Shown piece after piece: positions 26,702-35,238 of a DNA stretch of 64,000 nucleotides (the stretch's first letter is position 1; the number at the start of each line of letters is the position of its first letter). The stretch comes from Piscinibacter sp. (GTDB lineage Bacteria > Pseudomonadota > Gammaproteobacteria > Burkholderiales > Burkholderiaceae_C): the NCBI GenBank assembly GCA_017983795.1, contig JAGOAS010000002.1:124001-188000 (forward strand), written 5' to 3'. Under the pieces are notes generated by a model, which ran no database searches, had not been told where the DNA came from, and saw only the letters and a program-made list of their open reading frames with translations. The position numbers and the translations under genes were made by a program.

Positions 26702-28525
26702 ATGCGAATTTCAGGGCAAACCCGCAAGCACGCCTGGTCGGCGCTCGGCTTGGCGGCTTCCTTGGCGGTTCCGGGTCTGGCGCTGGCCAACGCGGACGTC
26801 GAGAAGAACATCGCCAACAACAAGAACTGGGCGATGCAGGCTGGCGACATGTTCAACCAGCGCTACAGCACGCTGAAGCAGATCAACACCGGCAACGTCG
26901 GCAAGATGCAGGTCGCGTGGACCTTCTCCACCGGCGTGCTGCGCGGCCACGAAGGCTCGCCGCTGGTGATCGACGGCACGATGTACCTGCACTCGCCGTT
27001 CCCCAACAAGGTCTTCGCGATCGACCTCGACACGCAGAAGATCAAGTGGAAGTACGAGCCGAAGCAGGATCCGGCCGTGATCCCGCAGATGTGCTGCGAC
27101 ACGGTGAACCGCGGCCTGGCCTATGCCGAAGGCAAGGTCATCCTGCAGCAGGCCGACTCCAACCTGATCGCGCTGGACGCCAAGACCGGCAAGCTGCTGT
27201 GGAGCGTGAAGAACGGCGATCCGAAGCTGGGCGCGGTGAACACCAACGCGCCGCACGTCTTCAAGGACAAGGTCATCACCGGCATCTCCGGCGGCGAGTG
27301 GGGCGTGCGCGGCTTCATCGCGGCGTACAACCTCTCCGACGGCAAGCCGGCCTGGAAGGGCTACAGCGTCGGCCCCGACGCCGAGATGCTGATCGACCCC
27401 AACAAGACCACCACCTGGACCGACGGCGCCGTCAAGCCCGTGGGCCCGGATTCTTCGCTGAAGACCTGGAAGGGCGATCAGTGGAAGATCGGCGGCGGCA
27501 CGACCTGGGGCTGGTACAGCTACGACAAGGCGCTGAACGCGCTGTTCTACGGCACCGGCAACCCGTCGACCTGGAACCCCTCGCAGCGCCCGGGCGACAA
27601 CAAGTGGTCCATGTCCATCTGGTCGCGTGACGTCGACACCGGCAAGGTCAACTGGGTCTACCAGATGACGCCGTTCGACGAGTGGGACTTCGACGGCATC
27701 AACGAGATGATCCTCGCGGACATCAACGTGAAGGGCAAGCCGACCAAGGCGCTGGTGCACTTCGACCGCAACGGCTTCGCCTACACGCTGGACCGTACCA
27801 ACGGCGCCCTGCTGGTGGCCGAGAAGTACGACCCGAAGGTGAACTGGGCCACGCACGTCGACATGAAGACCGGCCGCCCGGCGGTGGTGGCGAAGTACTC
27901 GACCGCGCAGAACGGTCCTGACGTCAACACCAAGGGTGTCTGCCCGGCCGCGCTCGGCTCGAAGGACCAGCAGCCGGCGGCGTTCGACCCCGAGACCAAG
28001 CTCTTCTACGTGCCGACCAACCACGTCTGCATGGACTACGAGCCGTTCAAGGTCGAGTACACGGCGGGCCAGCCGTACGTCGGCGCGACGCTGTCGATGT
28101 TCCCGGCGCCGGGCAGCCACGGCGGCATGGGCAACTACATCACCTGGGATGCCGGCACCGGCAAGATCGTCCAGAGCAAGGCCGAGAAGTTCTCGGTGTG
28201 GAGCGGCGCGCTCAACACCGCGGGCGGCCTCAGCTGCTACGGCACGCTCGAAGGCTACTTCAAGTGCGTCGACAAGAAGGACATCAGCAAGGAGCTGTAC
28301 AAGTTCCGCACGCCGTCGGGCATCATCGGCAACGTGTTCACCTACGAGCACAAGGGCAAGCAGTACATGGGCGTGTTCTCGGGCATCGGTGGCTGGGCCG
28401 GCATCGGCATGGCCGCAGGTCTCGAGAAGGACACCGATGGCCTGGGCGCCGTGGGCGGTTACCGCGAGCTGAACCAGTACACCGATCTGGGCGGCACGCT
28501 GACCATCTTCGCGCTGCCGAACTGA
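26702..28525 (+). CDS. xoxF: PQQ-dependent methanol dehydrogenase, XoxF (lanthanide) type
   Basis: This 607-aa periplasmic quinoprotein has a signal peptide ending [12 protein letters not shown] and repeated eight-blade propeller motifs. The vicinal disulfide (MCCDT, C131-C132) and the catalytic segment [12 protein letters not shown] are visible. D329 is the catalytic Asp. D331, two residues on, is the extra acidic ligand that distinguishes lanthanide XoxF enzymes from calcium MxaF, which has Ala there. It oxidises methanol (and formaldehyde) and passes electrons to cytochrome XoxG. An AAGGAG site precedes the ATG. It heads a plus-strand cluster; a hairpin follows the gene. Confidence 0.95.
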   Translation: MRISGQTRKHAWSALGLAASLAVPGLALANADVEKNIANNKNWAMQAGDMFNQRYSTLKQINTGNVGKMQVAWTFSTGVLRGHEGSPLVIDGTMYLHSPFPNKVFAIDLDTQKIKWKYEPKQDPAVIPQMCCDTVNRGLAYAEGKVILQQADSNLIALDAKTGKLLWSVKNGDPKLGAVNTNAPHVFKDKVITGISGGEWGVRGFIAAYNLSDGKPAWKGYSVGPDAEMLIDPNKTTTWTDGAVKPVGPDSSLKTWKGDQWKIGGGTTWGWYSYDKALNALFYGTGNPSTWNPSQRPGDNKWSMSIWSRDVDTGKVNWVYQMTPFDEWDFDGINEMILADINVKGKPTKALVHFDRNGFAYTLDRTNGALLVAEKYDPKVNWATHVDMKTGRPAVVAKYSTAQNGPDVNTKGVCPAALGSKDQQPAAFDPETKLFYVPTNHVCMDYEPFKVEYTAGQPYVGATLSMFPAPGSHGGMGNYITWDAGTGKIVQSKAEKFSVWSGALNTAGGLSCYGTLEGYFKCVDKKDISKELYKFRTPSGIIGNVFTYEHKGKQYMGVFSGIGGWAGIGMAAGLEKDTDGLGAVGGYRELNQYTDLGGTLTIFALPN

Positions 28526-28564
28526 TCGCTTGAAAACCGGTCCAACCGGGCCGGTTCGTACCCC

Positions 28565-28599
28565 GGGGGGATGGGGCCATTGGCACCGTCCCCCCTTTT
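28565..28599 (+). terminator. Hairpin plus T-run between xoxF and xoxG (attenuator candidate)
   Basis: GGGGGGATGG starting at 28565 can pair with CCGTCCCCCC ending at 28595 (ten pairs including one G-T), followed by TTTT. This has the shape of an intrinsic terminator within the 94-bp gap between xoxF and xoxG. Because the same-strand genes continue, partial termination would give more xoxF transcript than downstream transcript. Confidence 0.65.
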
Positions 28600-28619
28600 C
28601 ACAAACGGAAGACAGTCAG

Positions 28620-29015
28620 ATGATTCGCAACACCCTGCTCGGACTCTCGCTCCTCGCCGCCGCCACCGCTGCACTTGCCCAGGAAGTCAAGACACCGCTG
28701 TATACGGTGGTCGACGGCTACAAGGTCGACGAGAACACGATGAAGGGCTTCCGCACCTGGCGCCAGGCCGCCTGCGACCGCTGCCACGGCGCGAACCAGG
28801 AAGGCATGGTCGGCCCCTCGCTGGTGAACAGCCTGAAGACGCTCACCAAGGACGAGTTCGTCAAGACCGTGCGCGACGGCCGGCTCGAGAAGGGAATGCA
28901 GAGCTTCGGGACCAGCCAGGCGGTGATGGACAACATCGACTTCCTCTACGCCTACCTGAAGGGCCGCTCGGACGGCGCGATCACGCGCGCCAAGGTCGAG
29001 CCGCTGGCCAAATGA
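28620..29015 (+). CDS. xoxG: XoxG-like cytochrome c, electron acceptor of XoxF
   Basis: This 131-aa protein has a signal peptide (LLGLSLLAAATAALAQ) and one c-type haem motif, C52-D-R-C55-H56. A distal Met is available in the C-terminal half (EKGMQSF). Small class I cytochromes of this type accept electrons from XoxF. The ATG at 28620 follows the attenuator hairpin; the upstream open frame is not coding. The stop overlaps xoxJ (ATGA). Confidence 0.88.
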   Translation: MIRNTLLGLSLLAAATAALAQEVKTPLYTVVDGYKVDENTMKGFRTWRQAACDRCHGANQEGMVGPSLVNSLKTLTKDEFVKTVRDGRLEKGMQSFGTSQAVMDNIDFLYAYLKGRSDGAITRAKVEPLAK

Positions 29016-29872
29016 ACACGCTTCGCGCCGCGGCGCTGCTCGCCGCGCTGCTGACGGCGGGCGCCGCGCCGGCGCAGAACGCCGACGCGCCGCCCAAGCG
29101 CGAGGCCCTGCGCGTCTGCCAGGATCCGAACAACCTGCCGTTCTCGAACACCAGCGCCGAAGGCATCGAGAACCGCATCGCCGAGGTGTTCGGCAAGGCG
29201 CTCGGCCTGCCGGTCAGCTACTACTCGTTCCCGAACCGCTTCGCCTTCATCCGCAACACGCTGCGCTACAAGCTGCCGGGCCAGGACTACCCCTGCGACA
29301 TCGTGATGGGCGTGCCCACCGGCTTCGACCAGGTCTCGGTGACCAAGCCCTACTACCGCTCCACCTACGCGCTGGTGTTTCCCGCCGGCAAGGGGCTGGA
29401 TCACGTCAGGTCGGGCGAGGATTTCCTGCGCACCGACCGCGCCGTGCTCGGCAAGCTGCGCATCGGCCTGTACGACCGCTCGCCGGCCTCGGAGTGGCTC
29501 GCCAAGCATGGCCTGGTGGACAACGGCGTGCCCTACAAGATTCTCAACGCCGACCCGGCGCAGTATCCCGGCGAGATCATCGAGAAGGATCTGGCCAAGG
29601 GCGAGATCGATGCCGCCATCGTCTGGGGCCCGATCGCCGGCTTCTTCGCCAAGCGCGTCAAGTCGCCGGCGCTGGTGGTGGTGCCGCTGCGCTCCGAGCC
29701 GGGCGTGAAGTTCGACTACGAGATGGCGATGGGCGTGCGCTACGGCGAACGCGAGTGGAAGCAGCAGGTCGAGGGCCTGATCGAGAGCCGCAAGGCCGAG
29801 ATCCAGGCGATCCTGCGCGAATTCGGCGTTCCCATGGTCGACGAGAGCTACGCGGCCAAGCAACAACCCTAG
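29012..29872 (+). CDS. xoxJ: XoxJ, periplasmic binding-like protein
   Basis: This 286-aa protein has a signal peptide (LRAAALLAALLTAGAAPAQ) and a solute-binding-protein fold (LRVCQDPNNLPFSNTSAEG, FNR-region NRFAFIRNTLRYK, IDAAIVWGPIAGFFAK). XoxJ/MxaJ proteins bind methanol dehydrogenase and have been proposed to assist cofactor loading or activation. It follows xoxG with a 4-bp overlap in the standard xoxFGJ order. Confidence 0.92.
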   Translation: MNTLRAAALLAALLTAGAAPAQNADAPPKREALRVCQDPNNLPFSNTSAEGIENRIAEVFGKALGLPVSYYSFPNRFAFIRNTLRYKLPGQDYPCDIVMGVPTGFDQVSVTKPYYRSTYALVFPAGKGLDHVRSGEDFLRTDRAVLGKLRIGLYDRSPASEWLAKHGLVDNGVPYKILNADPAQYPGEIIEKDLAKGEIDAAIVWGPIAGFFAKRVKSPALVVVPLRSEPGVKFDYEMAMGVRYGEREWKQQVEGLIESRKAEIQAILREFGVPMVDESYAAKQQP

Positions 29873-29881
29873 GCTCCGCCG

Positions 29882-30754
29882 ATGAAGCGTCTGCCGTCCG
29901 CGCTGCTGATGCTGGCCGTGGCGCTGGCCAGCGCGCCGGCGCACGCCGTGCTGGCGCAGGCCGACTACGTGGCGCTGGCGGCCAGCGTGCTGCGCGTCGA
30001 GGTGCCGCGCCAGCGCGGCGGCTTCGCGCTCGGCTCGGCGGTGGCGGTGGCGCCCGACCAGGTCGTCACCAACTGCCACGTCACGCGCGAAGCGACCGCG
30101 GTGAACATCCTGCGCGGCGGCCTGCGCTACCCGGTGGCCTCGCAGGCGAGCGACGTGCAGCGCGACCTCTGCCTGCTCGAGGTGCCGGGGCTCGATGCCC
30201 AGCCGGTGCGGCTGGGCCGGGCGATGTCGCTGGCGGTCGGCCAGCCGGTCACCGCGCTCGGCTACACCGGCGGCATCGGCATCCAGAACAGCCCCGGCGA
30301 GGTCGTGCAACTGCACCGCCACGACGGCGCACGCGTCATCCAGAGCAGCAACTTCTTCAACTCCGGCGCCAGCGGCGGCGGCCTGTTCGACGACCAGGGC
30401 CGCCTCGTCGGCATTCTCAGCTTCCGCCTGCGCGGCGGCGAGGCGCACTACTTCTCGGCGCCGGTCGAGTGGGTGCTGCAGATGATGAGCGAGAACGCGC
30501 GCGGCAACTTCCACCGCGTCATGCCGCTGGCCACCGGCCCGCTGCCCTACTGGCAGACGAGCGGCGCGCAGCAGCCGCGCTTCCTGCGGGCCGCGGCCCT
30601 GCTGCGCAGCGAGCGCTGGAGCGAGCTCGAGCAACTCGCCTGCGAATGGGCGAAGATGGAACCCGACGACGGCGAGCCGCGCGAACTGCTCGCCCTGGCC
30701 CACGCCCGGCAGCCGGCCGGATCCGGCACGACGACTGAGTGCCCTTCCCACTGA
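29882..30754 (+). CDS. Secreted trypsin-like serine protease
   Basis: This 290-aa protein has a signal peptide and a trypsin-like fold with a visible catalytic triad: H66 in VTNCHVTRE, D95 in QRDLCLLEV and S164 in NSGASGGGLFD. No PDZ domain is seen; a short alpha-helical C-terminal extension follows. It starts 9 bp after xoxJ. In this location it may process or control quality of periplasmic quinoprotein components; the substrate is unknown. Confidence 0.85.
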   Translation: MKRLPSALLMLAVALASAPAHAVLAQADYVALAASVLRVEVPRQRGGFALGSAVAVAPDQVVTNCHVTREATAVNILRGGLRYPVASQASDVQRDLCLLEVPGLDAQPVRLGRAMSLAVGQPVTALGYTGGIGIQNSPGEVVQLHRHDGARVIQSSNFFNSGASGGGLFDDQGRLVGILSFRLRGGEAHYFSAPVEWVLQMMSENARGNFHRVMPLATGPLPYWQTSGAQQPRFLRAAALLRSERWSELEQLACEWAKMEPDDGEPRELLALAHARQPAGSGTTTECPSH

Positions 30755-30764
30755 CACCGCCCCG

Positions 30765-31445
30765 ATGACCTTGCTTCCCATCCTGCCCCGCCTCACGCTC
30801 GCCCTGGCTGCGACGCTGGCCTTGGTCGCGCCCGCCCTCGCCGCCGAGGACTACTCGCCCGCCGAACGCGCACTGTTCATGACCAACCACCTGGCCGGCA
30901 CCAAGCCGCCGGCGACGCTGCGCTACAGCTTCGCGCACCGCGGCAGCGAGGACGAAGCCTTCGAGGACAAGGTGGCCGTCAAGCTCAAGGCCGCGCCGGG
31001 CGGCAAGTGCTGCGCGGCCGAGGCCGAGTTCCTCACCGGCACGCGGCGGCTCGCGCTGCCGGACATGGAGAAGGCCGAGGGCAACCCGGTGGTGCTGTAC
31101 TTCCTCGAGCGTGACATCCGCGAGATGAACCGGCTCACCAAGGGCCAGCAGAACTACTTCCGCAAGCGCATCCGCATGGCGGTCTACCAGGGCGCGACGA
31201 TCGCCGACGTGACCGTGAGCTACCGCGGCAAGGAGGTACCGGCACGCGAGATCCGCATCGCGCCCTACCTCGATGACCCGCTGCGCGCGCGCTTCGAGAA
31301 ATACGCCAACAAGACCTACGTGTTCACGCTGTCGGACGCCGTGCCCGGCGGCCTGTACGCCATCCGCACCCGCGTCGCCGGCGCCACTCCCGAAGCCGCG
31401 CCACTGATCGCCGACGAGATGGTCGTCGACGGCGGCACGCCCTGA
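30765..31445 (+). CDS. Secreted protein of unknown function with a vicinal Cys pair
   Basis: This 226-aa protein has a clear signal peptide (LTLALAATLALVAPALAAED). I do not recognise its family. A Cys-Cys pair (C82-C83 in GGKCCAAEAEF) sits in the mature part, and the C-terminal half is beta-rich (YQGATIADVTVSYRGKEVPA). It lies 10 bp after the protease gene and is co-oriented with the xoxF cluster. A redox, metal or haem role would fit the neighbourhood but is not shown. Confidence 0.8.
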   Translation: MTLLPILPRLTLALAATLALVAPALAAEDYSPAERALFMTNHLAGTKPPATLRYSFAHRGSEDEAFEDKVAVKLKAAPGGKCCAAEAEFLTGTRRLALPDMEKAEGNPVVLYFLERDIREMNRLTKGQQNYFRKRIRMAVYQGATIADVTVSYRGKEVPAREIRIAPYLDDPLRARFEKYANKTYVFTLSDAVPGGLYAIRTRVAGATPEAAPLIADEMVVDGGTP

Positions 31446-31468
31446 CCTGCTGCCCCCCCGCGAACACC

Positions 31469-31822
31469 ATGAAGCTCCTCAAATTCGCCCTCGCCGCCCT
31501 CCTGCTGCCGCTCGCCGCCGCGCCGGCGCTGGCCCACGACTACCCGACCAAGGAGCGTGTGCTCTACGTGCAGGAATGCATGCGCGACAACCCCGGCCCG
31601 CAGTTCGAGATGATCAGCAAGTGCTCCTGCGCACTCGACGCGCTGGCCGGCGAGCTGCAGTTCGACGAGTATGTCGAGCTGAGCACCATCGCCAAGGCGA
31701 TGTCCATCGGCGGCGAGCGCGGCGGCGAGCTGCGTGACAACGAGACGCTGAAGGCGCCGCTGAAGCGCTACCGCGAGCTGCAGAGCAAGGTGCAGAAGGG
31801 TTGCTTCATCGGCCCGCGCTGA
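31469..31822 (+). CDS. Small secreted four-cysteine protein, unknown
   Basis: This 117-aa protein has a signal peptide (LLKFALAALLLPLAAAPALA). The mature part has four cysteines: C37, C52, C54 and C112. The second and third form a C-x-C in MISKCSCALDALAG. The rest is predicted helical. The family is not recognised. The cysteines could form two disulfides. It lies between the preceding unknown gene and the first SoxYZ-like gene, all same strand with short gaps. Confidence 0.78.
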   Translation: MKLLKFALAALLLPLAAAPALAHDYPTKERVLYVQECMRDNPGPQFEMISKCSCALDALAGELQFDEYVELSTIAKAMSIGGERGGELRDNETLKAPLKRYRELQSKVQKGCFIGPR

Positions 31823-31838
31823 GCACGGAGGTTCTTCC

Positions 31839-32696
31839 ATGAACGGACTCGCGCGTCTTCTTGCGGCCGCAGCGCTGGCCGCCGCCGGCGCCGCGACGGC
31901 CGCCGACACGACCGCGCTGCGCAACCTGCAGCCCGGCGACGACCCGGCGGCCAGCCCGGTGTGGCAGAAGGTGCGCTCGAGCCTGTTCGAGGGCCGCGCC
32001 ATCGCGCCGGCACCGGCCGGCATGCTGCAGCTCGACGCGCCGGCGCGCGCGATCGACGCGGCGGTGGTGCCGATCGCGATCCGCTCGCACTTCCCGCACA
32101 CGGCGGCGAACTACGTCGCCAAGCTCTATCTCATCATCGACGCCAACCCCTCGCCGATCTCCGGCATCTTCGGCTTCACGCCGGAGAGCGGGCGCGCCGA
32201 GGTCGAGACGCGCGTGCGCGTCGACGCCTACTCGCACGTGCGCGCCATCGCCGAGACCAGCGACGGCAAGCTCTACGGCGTGACGCGCTTCGTCAAGGCC
32301 TCGGGCGGCTGCTCGGCGCCGCCCGGCAGCGATGCCAAGGCAGCGCTGGCCACGCTGGGCCAGATGCGCATGCGCGTCGATGGCGACGCCAGGGGCGCGG
32401 CGCCGGTGCTGGCCACGCTGATGATCGACCACCCCAACCATTCGGGCCTGGCGATGGACCAGTACACGCGCCAGTTCACGCCGGCGCACTACGTGCGCAA
32501 GGTCGAGGTGAGCTACGCCGGCAAGCCGGTGTTCAGCGCCGACGTCGACTTCTCGATGAGCGAGAACCCGAACTTCCGCTTCTGGTTCCAGCCGCAGCTC
32601 GCTGGCGGCAGCGCCGGCGAACTGCGCGCCACGGTGGTCGATTCGCAGGAACTGCGCTTCGTCGCTGCGCAGGCGTTGCGCGACAGCCCCAAATGA
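31839..32696 (+). CDS. SoxYZ-like fusion carrier protein (quinoprotein-associated), copy 1
   Basis: This 285-aa secreted protein joins a SoxY-like domain to a C-terminal SoxZ-like beta-sandwich (MSENPNFRFWFQP). The SoxY-like domain carries the swinging-arm cysteine in SGGCSAPP (C158), and in this fusion the GGC motif is internal rather than at a free C-terminus. In the Sox system SoxY carries sulfur intermediates on that Cys. Fused versions linked to quinoprotein dehydrogenases are known only as a predicted relay component. It overlaps the next gene by ATGA. A paralogue is encoded at 35239-36069. Confidence 0.85.
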   Translation: MNGLARLLAAAALAAAGAATAADTTALRNLQPGDDPAASPVWQKVRSSLFEGRAIAPAPAGMLQLDAPARAIDAAVVPIAIRSHFPHTAANYVAKLYLIIDANPSPISGIFGFTPESGRAEVETRVRVDAYSHVRAIAETSDGKLYGVTRFVKASGGCSAPPGSDAKAALATLGQMRMRVDGDARGAAPVLATLMIDHPNHSGLAMDQYTRQFTPAHYVRKVEVSYAGKPVFSADVDFSMSENPNFRFWFQPQLAGGSAGELRATVVDSQELRFVAAQALRDSPK

Positions 32697-33649
32697 GCTT
32701 TCGTGCGCTGCTGCTGGCCGGCCTCGCAACGCTCGCCGGCGCTGCGGGCGCGGCGCCGTTCGCCTACATCACCAACCAGGGCAGCCACGACGTCTCGGTG
32801 ATCGATCTCGCGCTCGACAAGGTGGTGGCCACCGTGCCGGTGGGCCGCTCGCCGGCCGGGGTGGTGGCGGCCAGCCGCAGCGGCAAGGTCTACGTCTCCA
32901 ACCCCGACAGCAAGACGATCTCGGTGATCGACATGCGCAGCCAGCGCGTGGTGGACACGCTCGCCGCCGGCAGCGGCCCGGTGGGCATCGACGCCTCGCC
33001 CGACGGCACGCAGGTGCTGGTGGCCGACTGGTACCGCAACCGCCTGCTGGTGCTCGACGCCGCGAAGCCCGCGGCCGCGCCGGTGGAGATCGAGGTCGGC
33101 CGCGCGCCGGCCGGCGTGGCCGTGTCGGCCGACGGCCGCAGCGCCTACGTCGCCGAGCGCGACGACGACAGCGTTGCGGCGATCGACCTGGCGAACCGCC
33201 GCGTCAGCGCGCGCGTCAAGGTCGGCACGCACCCCTTCGCGCTGCTGCTCGATGCGCCGCGCCAGCGGCTCTATGCGCTCAACGTGCTGAGCGACGACCT
33301 CTCGGTGATCGACCTGCGCAGCATGACGGTGGCCGCCACCGTGAAGGTCGGGCGCGCGCCCTACGGCGCGGCGCTGGCGCGCGGCGGCGCCCTGCTCTAC
33401 GTGACCAACCAGCATGGCGACAGCGTCAGCGTGATCGATGCCGACACGCTGGCGGTGATCCGCACCCTGCCCGGCTTCGCCTACCCCGAGGGCATCGCCG
33501 CGCACGGCGAGCGCGTCTACGTGGTCAACTGGATGGACGACAACGTCGCCGTGCTCGACGCCGCGAGCGGCCGCACGCTCGCCACCATCGCCACCGGCAG
33601 CAACAGCCGCGGCTTCGGCGCCTTCATCGGCGCGCCGCCCACGCCCTGA
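32693..33649 (+). CDS. YVTN-family beta-propeller protein
   Basis: This 318-aa protein has a signal peptide (MSFRALLLAGLATLAGAAGA) and about seven propeller repeats with VYVSNPDSKTISVIDM- and LYVTNQHGDSVSVIDADT-type strands. It overlaps the SoxYZ-like gene (ATGA). Its layout resembles the propeller at 24462-25430, so the region has two such proteins, one on each side of xoxF. The function is unknown; a scaffold or binding role in the periplasm is plausible. Confidence 0.87.
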   Translation: MSFRALLLAGLATLAGAAGAAPFAYITNQGSHDVSVIDLALDKVVATVPVGRSPAGVVAASRSGKVYVSNPDSKTISVIDMRSQRVVDTLAAGSGPVGIDASPDGTQVLVADWYRNRLLVLDAAKPAAAPVEIEVGRAPAGVAVSADGRSAYVAERDDDSVAAIDLANRRVSARVKVGTHPFALLLDAPRQRLYALNVLSDDLSVIDLRSMTVAATVKVGRAPYGAALARGGALLYVTNQHGDSVSVIDADTLAVIRTLPGFAYPEGIAAHGERVYVVNWMDDNVAVLDAASGRTLATIATGSNSRGFGAFIGAPPTP

Positions 33650-33700
33650 GCCAAACCCACCCACGCATTCGAATCCACGACCGCCAAGGAGACCTCACCC

Positions 33701-34246
33701 ATGCATTTCCGCTCGCTGCGCTGGCTCGCCGGCCTCGCCCCCATCGTCGGGCTCCTCGCCGGCCTCGTCGCCCCCGTCGCCGCCCACGGCCCGACGCGCC
33801 AGAAGGTCACCGAGACGGTGGCCATCAACGCACCGGCCGACAAGGTCTGGGCGATCGTGAAGGACTTCGGCGCGCTGCAGAACTGGCACCCGGCCATCGC
33901 CGAAAGCCCGGCCGACAAGGGCAACGAGGAAGGCTCGGTGCGCCAGCTCAAGCTCAAGGGCGGCGGCGCGCTGACCGAGACGCTGGAAGCCTACGACGCC
34001 GCCAAGATGCGCTACAGCTACCGCGCCAAGGACGGCGGCGCGCTGCCGGTGACCAACTACACCTCGACGATCACGGTGAAGGCCGAAGGCGGCACGGCGG
34101 TGGTCGAGTGGCGCGGCGCCTTCTACCGCGGCTACCCGAACAACGACCCGCCGCCCGACCAGAACGACGAGGCCGCGGTGGCCGCCATCACCGGCGTCTA
34201 CAAGGCGGGCCTGGCCAACCTGAAGGCGATCGCCGAGAAGAAGTAG
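33701..34246 (+). CDS. mxaD: MxaD-like SRPBCC protein
   Basis: This 181-aa protein has a signal peptide ending VAAHG and an SRPBCC (START-like) domain (TETVAINAPADKVWAIVKDF, GALQNWHPAIAESPADKG). In methylotrophs MxaD is periplasmic and has been reported to aid interaction of methanol dehydrogenase with its cytochrome. Here it sits in the xoxF cluster rather than in the mxa operon. A GGAG-containing site precedes the start. Confidence 0.85.
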   Translation: MHFRSLRWLAGLAPIVGLLAGLVAPVAAHGPTRQKVTETVAINAPADKVWAIVKDFGALQNWHPAIAESPADKGNEEGSVRQLKLKGGGALTETLEAYDAAKMRYSYRAKDGGALPVTNYTSTITVKAEGGTAVVEWRGAFYRGYPNNDPPPDQNDEAAVAAITGVYKAGLANLKAIAEKK

Positions 34247-34272
34247 CCGAGGCGACCGTGCATCAAGCTTCG

Positions 34273-35223
34273 ATGCGACGCCGCACGGCGCTCCTCGCCC
34301 TGGCCGCGGCCGCGCTGGCTGTGTCGGCCGGCTGCGCCGCCGTGCGCGGCGGCGCGCCGTTGCCGCTGCGCGCGCTGGCGCCGGGCGTCTACATGCTCCC
34401 CGGCAGCGGCGGCACGGCCGACGAGCGCAACCTCGGCCGCATCGGCAATGCCGGCTTCATCGTCGGCGAGAGCGGCGTGCTGGCGATCGACACCGGCACG
34501 TCCTACGAACACGGCCGCGCCATCCTCGCGACCATCCGCAGCGTCACCGACAAGCCGGTGAAGCTCGCGCTCGTCACGCACACGCGGCCCGAGTTCCTGT
34601 TCGGCGGCCAGGCCTTCCAGGAGGCCGGCATCCCGGTGGCCATGCACACGCGCGCCGCGCGGTTGATGGCGGCGCGCTGCGAGGGCTGCCTCAAGCAGCT
34701 GCGCCAGACGGTGGGCGACGGCCCGCTGGCCGGCACCGCGATGTACAAGCCCGACCGGCAGTTCGACGAGCCGCATGCCGTGCAAGGCATAGGCCGTGCG
34801 GTGCGCGTGCTGCACTTCGGCCATTCGAGCGGGCCGGGCGACATCGCCGTGCTCGACGAAGCGAGCGGCACGCTGTTCGCCGGCGGCCTGCTCGACGCCG
34901 CGCGCGTGCCCGACATCCAGGACAGCGAGCTGCCCGCCTGGCACCGCGCGCTCGCTTCGCTGCGCAGCCTGCACCCGGCCACGGTGGTGCCCGGCCACGG
35001 CAGCGCCTCGTCGGCGGCGCTGATCGACACGGTGGAGGGCTATCTCGCCGCGCTCGAGGCGCGCATGCGCGCGCTGGTCACGGCCGGCACCTCGCTGCTC
35101 GAGGTGCCCGACGCCGGCGAGCTACCGGCCTACGAACGCTGGGACCAGTACGAGCTGGTCCACCGCCGCAACGCCTCGATCGCCTTCCTGCGTTTCGAGC
35201 GCGAGCTCTTGTTCAAGCAGTAG
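34273..35223 (+). CDS. Metallo-beta-lactamase-fold protein with degenerate metal site (quinoprotein relay type)
   Basis: This 316-aa protein has a lipoprotein-like N-terminus (LAVSAGCAAVRGG; Cys at about residue 23) and a metallo-beta-lactamase fold. The usual THxHxDH loop reads T-H103-T-R105-P-E107-F108-L-F-G, so the second His, the Asp and the third His are replaced. A later HSSGPGD and VPGHGS retain some ligand positions. Relatives are annotated as zinc hydrolases of a predicted quinoprotein relay. This copy may bind one metal at most or be non-catalytic. The start at 34273 is preferred over a GTG at 34258. Confidence 0.83.
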   Translation: MRRRTALLALAAAALAVSAGCAAVRGGAPLPLRALAPGVYMLPGSGGTADERNLGRIGNAGFIVGESGVLAIDTGTSYEHGRAILATIRSVTDKPVKLALVTHTRPEFLFGGQAFQEAGIPVAMHTRAARLMAARCEGCLKQLRQTVGDGPLAGTAMYKPDRQFDEPHAVQGIGRAVRVLHFGHSSGPGDIAVLDEASGTLFAGGLLDAARVPDIQDSELPAWHRALASLRSLHPATVVPGHGSASSAALIDTVEGYLAALEARMRALVTAGTSLLEVPDAGELPAYERWDQYELVHRRNASIAFLRFERELLFKQ

Positions 35224-35238
35224 CTGCAGAGGTCTGCC

